Source: Halictus rubicundus | Taxonomy: Eukaryota; Arthropoda; Insecta; Hymenoptera; Halictidae | Assembly (NCBI RefSeq): GCF_050948215.1 | Contig: NC_135163.1 | Location: 2,294,001 to 2,358,000 of the forward strand | Reading direction: 5' to 3' | Length of the DNA stretch: 64,000 bases | Shown here: positions 61,696 through 64,000 of the stretch, in pieces | How the letters are laid out: each line of letters starts with the position of its first letter | Position numbering within the stretch: position 1 is the stretch's first letter | Notes under the pieces: generated by a model | Seen by the model: only the letters and a program-made list of their open reading frames with translations | The model's database searches: none | What the model was told of the DNA's origin: nothing | Program-made: the position numbers and the translations under genes

Positions 61696-62031
61696 CGTGC
61701 GTGTATGTACCATGTGGTATCAAAGGTGCGTATCGTCCGCTAATTCCATTTAATTCTCGACACAATTCGACCATTTTGATATCCGAAAATCTAGGAGCAG
61801 GTTCCTTCGACTCCGTTTTCTCTAGAGTGAAACACTACCGTGCGTTATTTCCGACTAAATCTGGTTTCGAAAGCTGATACAATCTTCGTCGGATGCGAAC
61901 AGAAGAGGAAAGTGAAAGACAATGCAAACCTCATGGTAAGCAAAGAAAAGCGTTTCGAATCTCCATCTTTTGCAAAAAGAATGATCGACGGCACTCGAGG
62001 CGAGCGAACGTGTGCGTAACCGAAGAAAAAG

Positions 62032-62063
62032 AGAGATAGAGATAGAGATAGAGACAGAGATAG

Positions 62064-62117
<54 letters not shown>
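62032..62117. repeat. GATA then GA microsatellite
   Basis: Runs of GATAGA and GATA grade into a pure GA run of more than 30 bp. Confidence 0.85.
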
Positions 62118-62120
<3 letters not shown>

Positions 62121-62469
62121 TGTGGAGAGACATTAAGAGGGGAGATGGGCGCCAGTTGCGCAACAGGCACGGTTTTCCATGCCAAGTCTTCGTTAGCTGT
62201 GGACGATAGATCCCAAAGACAATTATTCGATGTTAGACCTATTGAGAGAAAAAAAGAGCACCGCACAATTTTACATTCAAATCACTGAACACGTTGACCG
62301 GAACGATTCATCGATTTCTAAATCGATACGAAACAGTCGTCGTCGTCGTCGTCATTCTTACCTGTGGCAAACATGTTTGTATGTTGAGACGGAGATGAAT
62401 TATCGTTATACGGTAACGTTAATGAGGGCAACGACGATACGATACGACGATAGTCCGAGTTTCGTGAAT

Positions 62470-62720
62470 GACGGCGACAACGTTGCTGTTGATGATCGTT
62501 TTGATGATTATGCTGATGATGCTTGTGTCGATGATGGTGATGGTGATGATGATGGTGGTGGTGGTGGTGATGCTGGCGATGGACGTCGCTACGGTTATGA
62601 CGACGACGACAACAATGGCAATCTTCCTGCTTCGGTAGGTGTCGATGACGATGATGTTGGTCGTGATAATAAAGATTACGATATTGATGCTGATGCTGAT
62701 ATTGGTCGTGTGTACCTGCA
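62470..62720. repeat. GAT-rich imperfect triplet repeat
   Basis: GATGAT/GGTGAT triplets over about 250 bp create an Asp-rich frame on one strand and a His-rich frame on the other. No domain is present. Confidence 0.7.
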
Positions 62721-62821
62721 AACTTCTCGGTACTGTGTTTTCGATCCAAATGCATAGCCGCTGGTGGTAGCATGACACTCCACTCTTGTCGTATTCCCGT
62801 ATTCCCGTATTCCGAAACACG

Positions 62822-62900
62822 CAGGACGTAGGACGCAAGACGCAAGACGCAAGACGTAAGACGTAACACGCAAGACGTAAGACGTAACACGTAAGAAAGA
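62822..62900. repeat. CGCAAGA/CGTAAGA tandem repeat
   Basis: Roughly ten diverged 7-8 bp units alternating ACGCAAG and ACGTAAG. Confidence 0.8.
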
Positions 62901-63799
62901 CATGAGACGCAAGGCGCAACAGACGCGAGACGTTCGAGATGTTGCGCAAGTATCTTAACCAACCATCCAAATATTTCGATAACGGGTTTTATTACCTTTC
63001 CACATTTTATTTACACCCGAACATTTTCTTCGATCGTTATACGACACATTCCCAAGTGTTCGTATCATCGCAACGTCCGTTTCATCACACTTACGAGACC
63101 AAAGAATTCTCGCATTGTACGTCTAGTCACGGTTGGGTTTTCTTCTTCTTTTCTTTTCCTTCAACTTCGTGTTTGCAAATTGTTACATATTTTATTGCGA
63201 CCTCGTTCCGCAGACGTCATACGCGACTCGTTCGAGAGGTTACGCTATTTGGTATTCGCTAATAGTCGCCTGGTGTCGTTTTTCCTCCCCGATGCTTGCA
63301 ACTTCGGTACCGATAACGTGCTTCGACGACGCTGTGGCCAATGTATTTTCACCGCGTCCGACAAACTTGTGCAGCATCATTTCTCCGACCCAACCGATCA
63401 ACGGTTGTCTTCGAGTTCCTCGGTCTTCGTAGACTCGGACGAACCTCTTACGGTTCCGTAATGTGTCCGTTCGTTCATCGATTGCGACAGTTGTTCGTCA
63501 TCGCGGCAACTCTAGCCTTTCGATATACATACATAACAGCAAGACAGGAAAGAGACAGAAGAGGAAAAAAAAAGTTGTCCTTCTTTTCTACGGGGGAAAT
63601 CACATTCGACTCACTTCTAGACCATCCGCGATGACTAAAAATTGGTCAAAAAAAAAAAAAAAAATAGAGGGAGAGACGAGAATAGGATCTTTTGTCATTC
63701 GCGTTTACAATTGAAAACCGGCCACGAAGTTCGTCGTACAACGTTCAAAACGCGACTAAGCCGACCATGTTCGGAAGCCGGCTTGACAGAGGCTCTGAC

Positions 63800-63832
63800 A
63801 AGAAGAAGAAGAAGAAGAAGAAGAAGAAGGCG
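63800..63832. repeat. GAA trinucleotide microsatellite
   Basis: About ten GAA units. Confidence 0.85.
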
Positions 63833-63956
63833 AGGAGGAGACAAACACGCGAGAATGAGTGCACGCGTGCACAACAAAGACGAGAGGATCCCCGAGTTCG
63901 CGCGTCAGGCCGCGTGAGTCCACTTCCCGCTTCGAAGGCGGCTAGCCATTGGACTC

Positions 63957-64000
63957 TGTCTCTCTGTCTCTCTCTCTGTCTCTCTCTCTCTCTCTCTCTC
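63957..64000. repeat. CT/CTCTGT microsatellite at window edge
   Basis: CTCTGT units merging into a CT run that continues past the end of the window. Confidence 0.85.

Larger units (their letters stand above)
59125..64000. other. Repeat-rich flank or 5' intron of the TGIF gene
   Basis: No coding exon recognised. Because the TGIF model lacks its first exon, this may be an intron or leader region. It carries many simple repeats (separate entries), a possible tRNA-derived relic at about 59630-59715, and several frames rich in Asp, His or Ser that come from repeats. Confidence 0.45.

Noticed and set aside
62318..62970. His-, Asp- and Arg-rich frames on both strands
   Set aside because: They arise from GAT and CGTAAG repeats. 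No phase-compatible link to the TGIF exons was found.

Overview
The window is animal nuclear DNA, most likely from a hymenopteran insect (a bee or ant is my best guess). Every recognisable gene is an intron-bearing insect orthologue with GT-AG (twice GC-AG) splice sites. The DH31 peptide has the insect sequence, a histidine acid phosphatase resembles the hymenopteran venom Acph-1 group, and the rest is non-coding DNA with microsatellites and short inverted-repeat transposons. I rebuilt the genes by hand by joining open frames at splice sites and checking that phases match. Exon coordinates are internally consistent but not confirmed by transcripts.

Layout: 1-9.5 kb is a GC- and CpG-rich stretch with no supportable gene. 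It holds simple repeats and one 275-bp TA-flanked MITE. 9.5-15.1 kb is the diuretic hormone 31 gene, with a TATA promoter, a non-coding leader exon and three coding exons. 16.1-19.3 kb is a secreted or membrane-anchored histidine acid phosphatase. 21.4-24.1 kb is Past1/EHD, a membrane-remodelling ATPase of endocytic recycling. A compact, more AT-rich block of housekeeping genes follows: Gga (27.1-30.5, +), Lst8 (31.0-32.6, -), SAP30BP (34.9-35.9, -), cytosolic seryl-tRNA synthetase (37.9-39.7, +), DNAJC17 (40.1-41.9, -), BCKDHA E1-alpha (42.5-44.6, +) and mitochondrial ribosomal protein L17 (44.7-45.4, -). A secreted DM4/DM12-family protein lies at 47.2-48.3 (-), a dead mariner at 50.9-52.2, and the 3' part of a TGIF-type (achintya/vismay) TALE homeobox gene at 57.5-59.1 (-). 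Its first coding exon was not found. The last 5 kb is rich in simple repeats and could be the 5' intron of that gene.

The genes do not form one pathway. Past1 and Gga both serve endosome/trans-Golgi traffic. DNAJC17 and SAP30BP both belong to nuclear RNA processing. SerRS, mL17, BCKDHA and Lst8 are general growth and metabolism genes. Arrangements are tight: DNAJC17 and BCKDHA diverge from about 574 bp, and the BCKDHA and MRPL17 stop codons converge 102 bp apart.

The most unusual content is repetitive: a 665-bp near-perfect palindrome with two 296-bp arms, a pair of related MITEs in opposite orientation (one filling most of the intron that splits the homeobox), two piggyBac-like TTAA elements, a hAT-like element, an intronic element with two nested terminal inverted repeats, and a mariner whose first catalytic Asp is Asn. 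I found no CRISPR array, rRNA or complete tRNA gene, and no clearly new multi-gene system.
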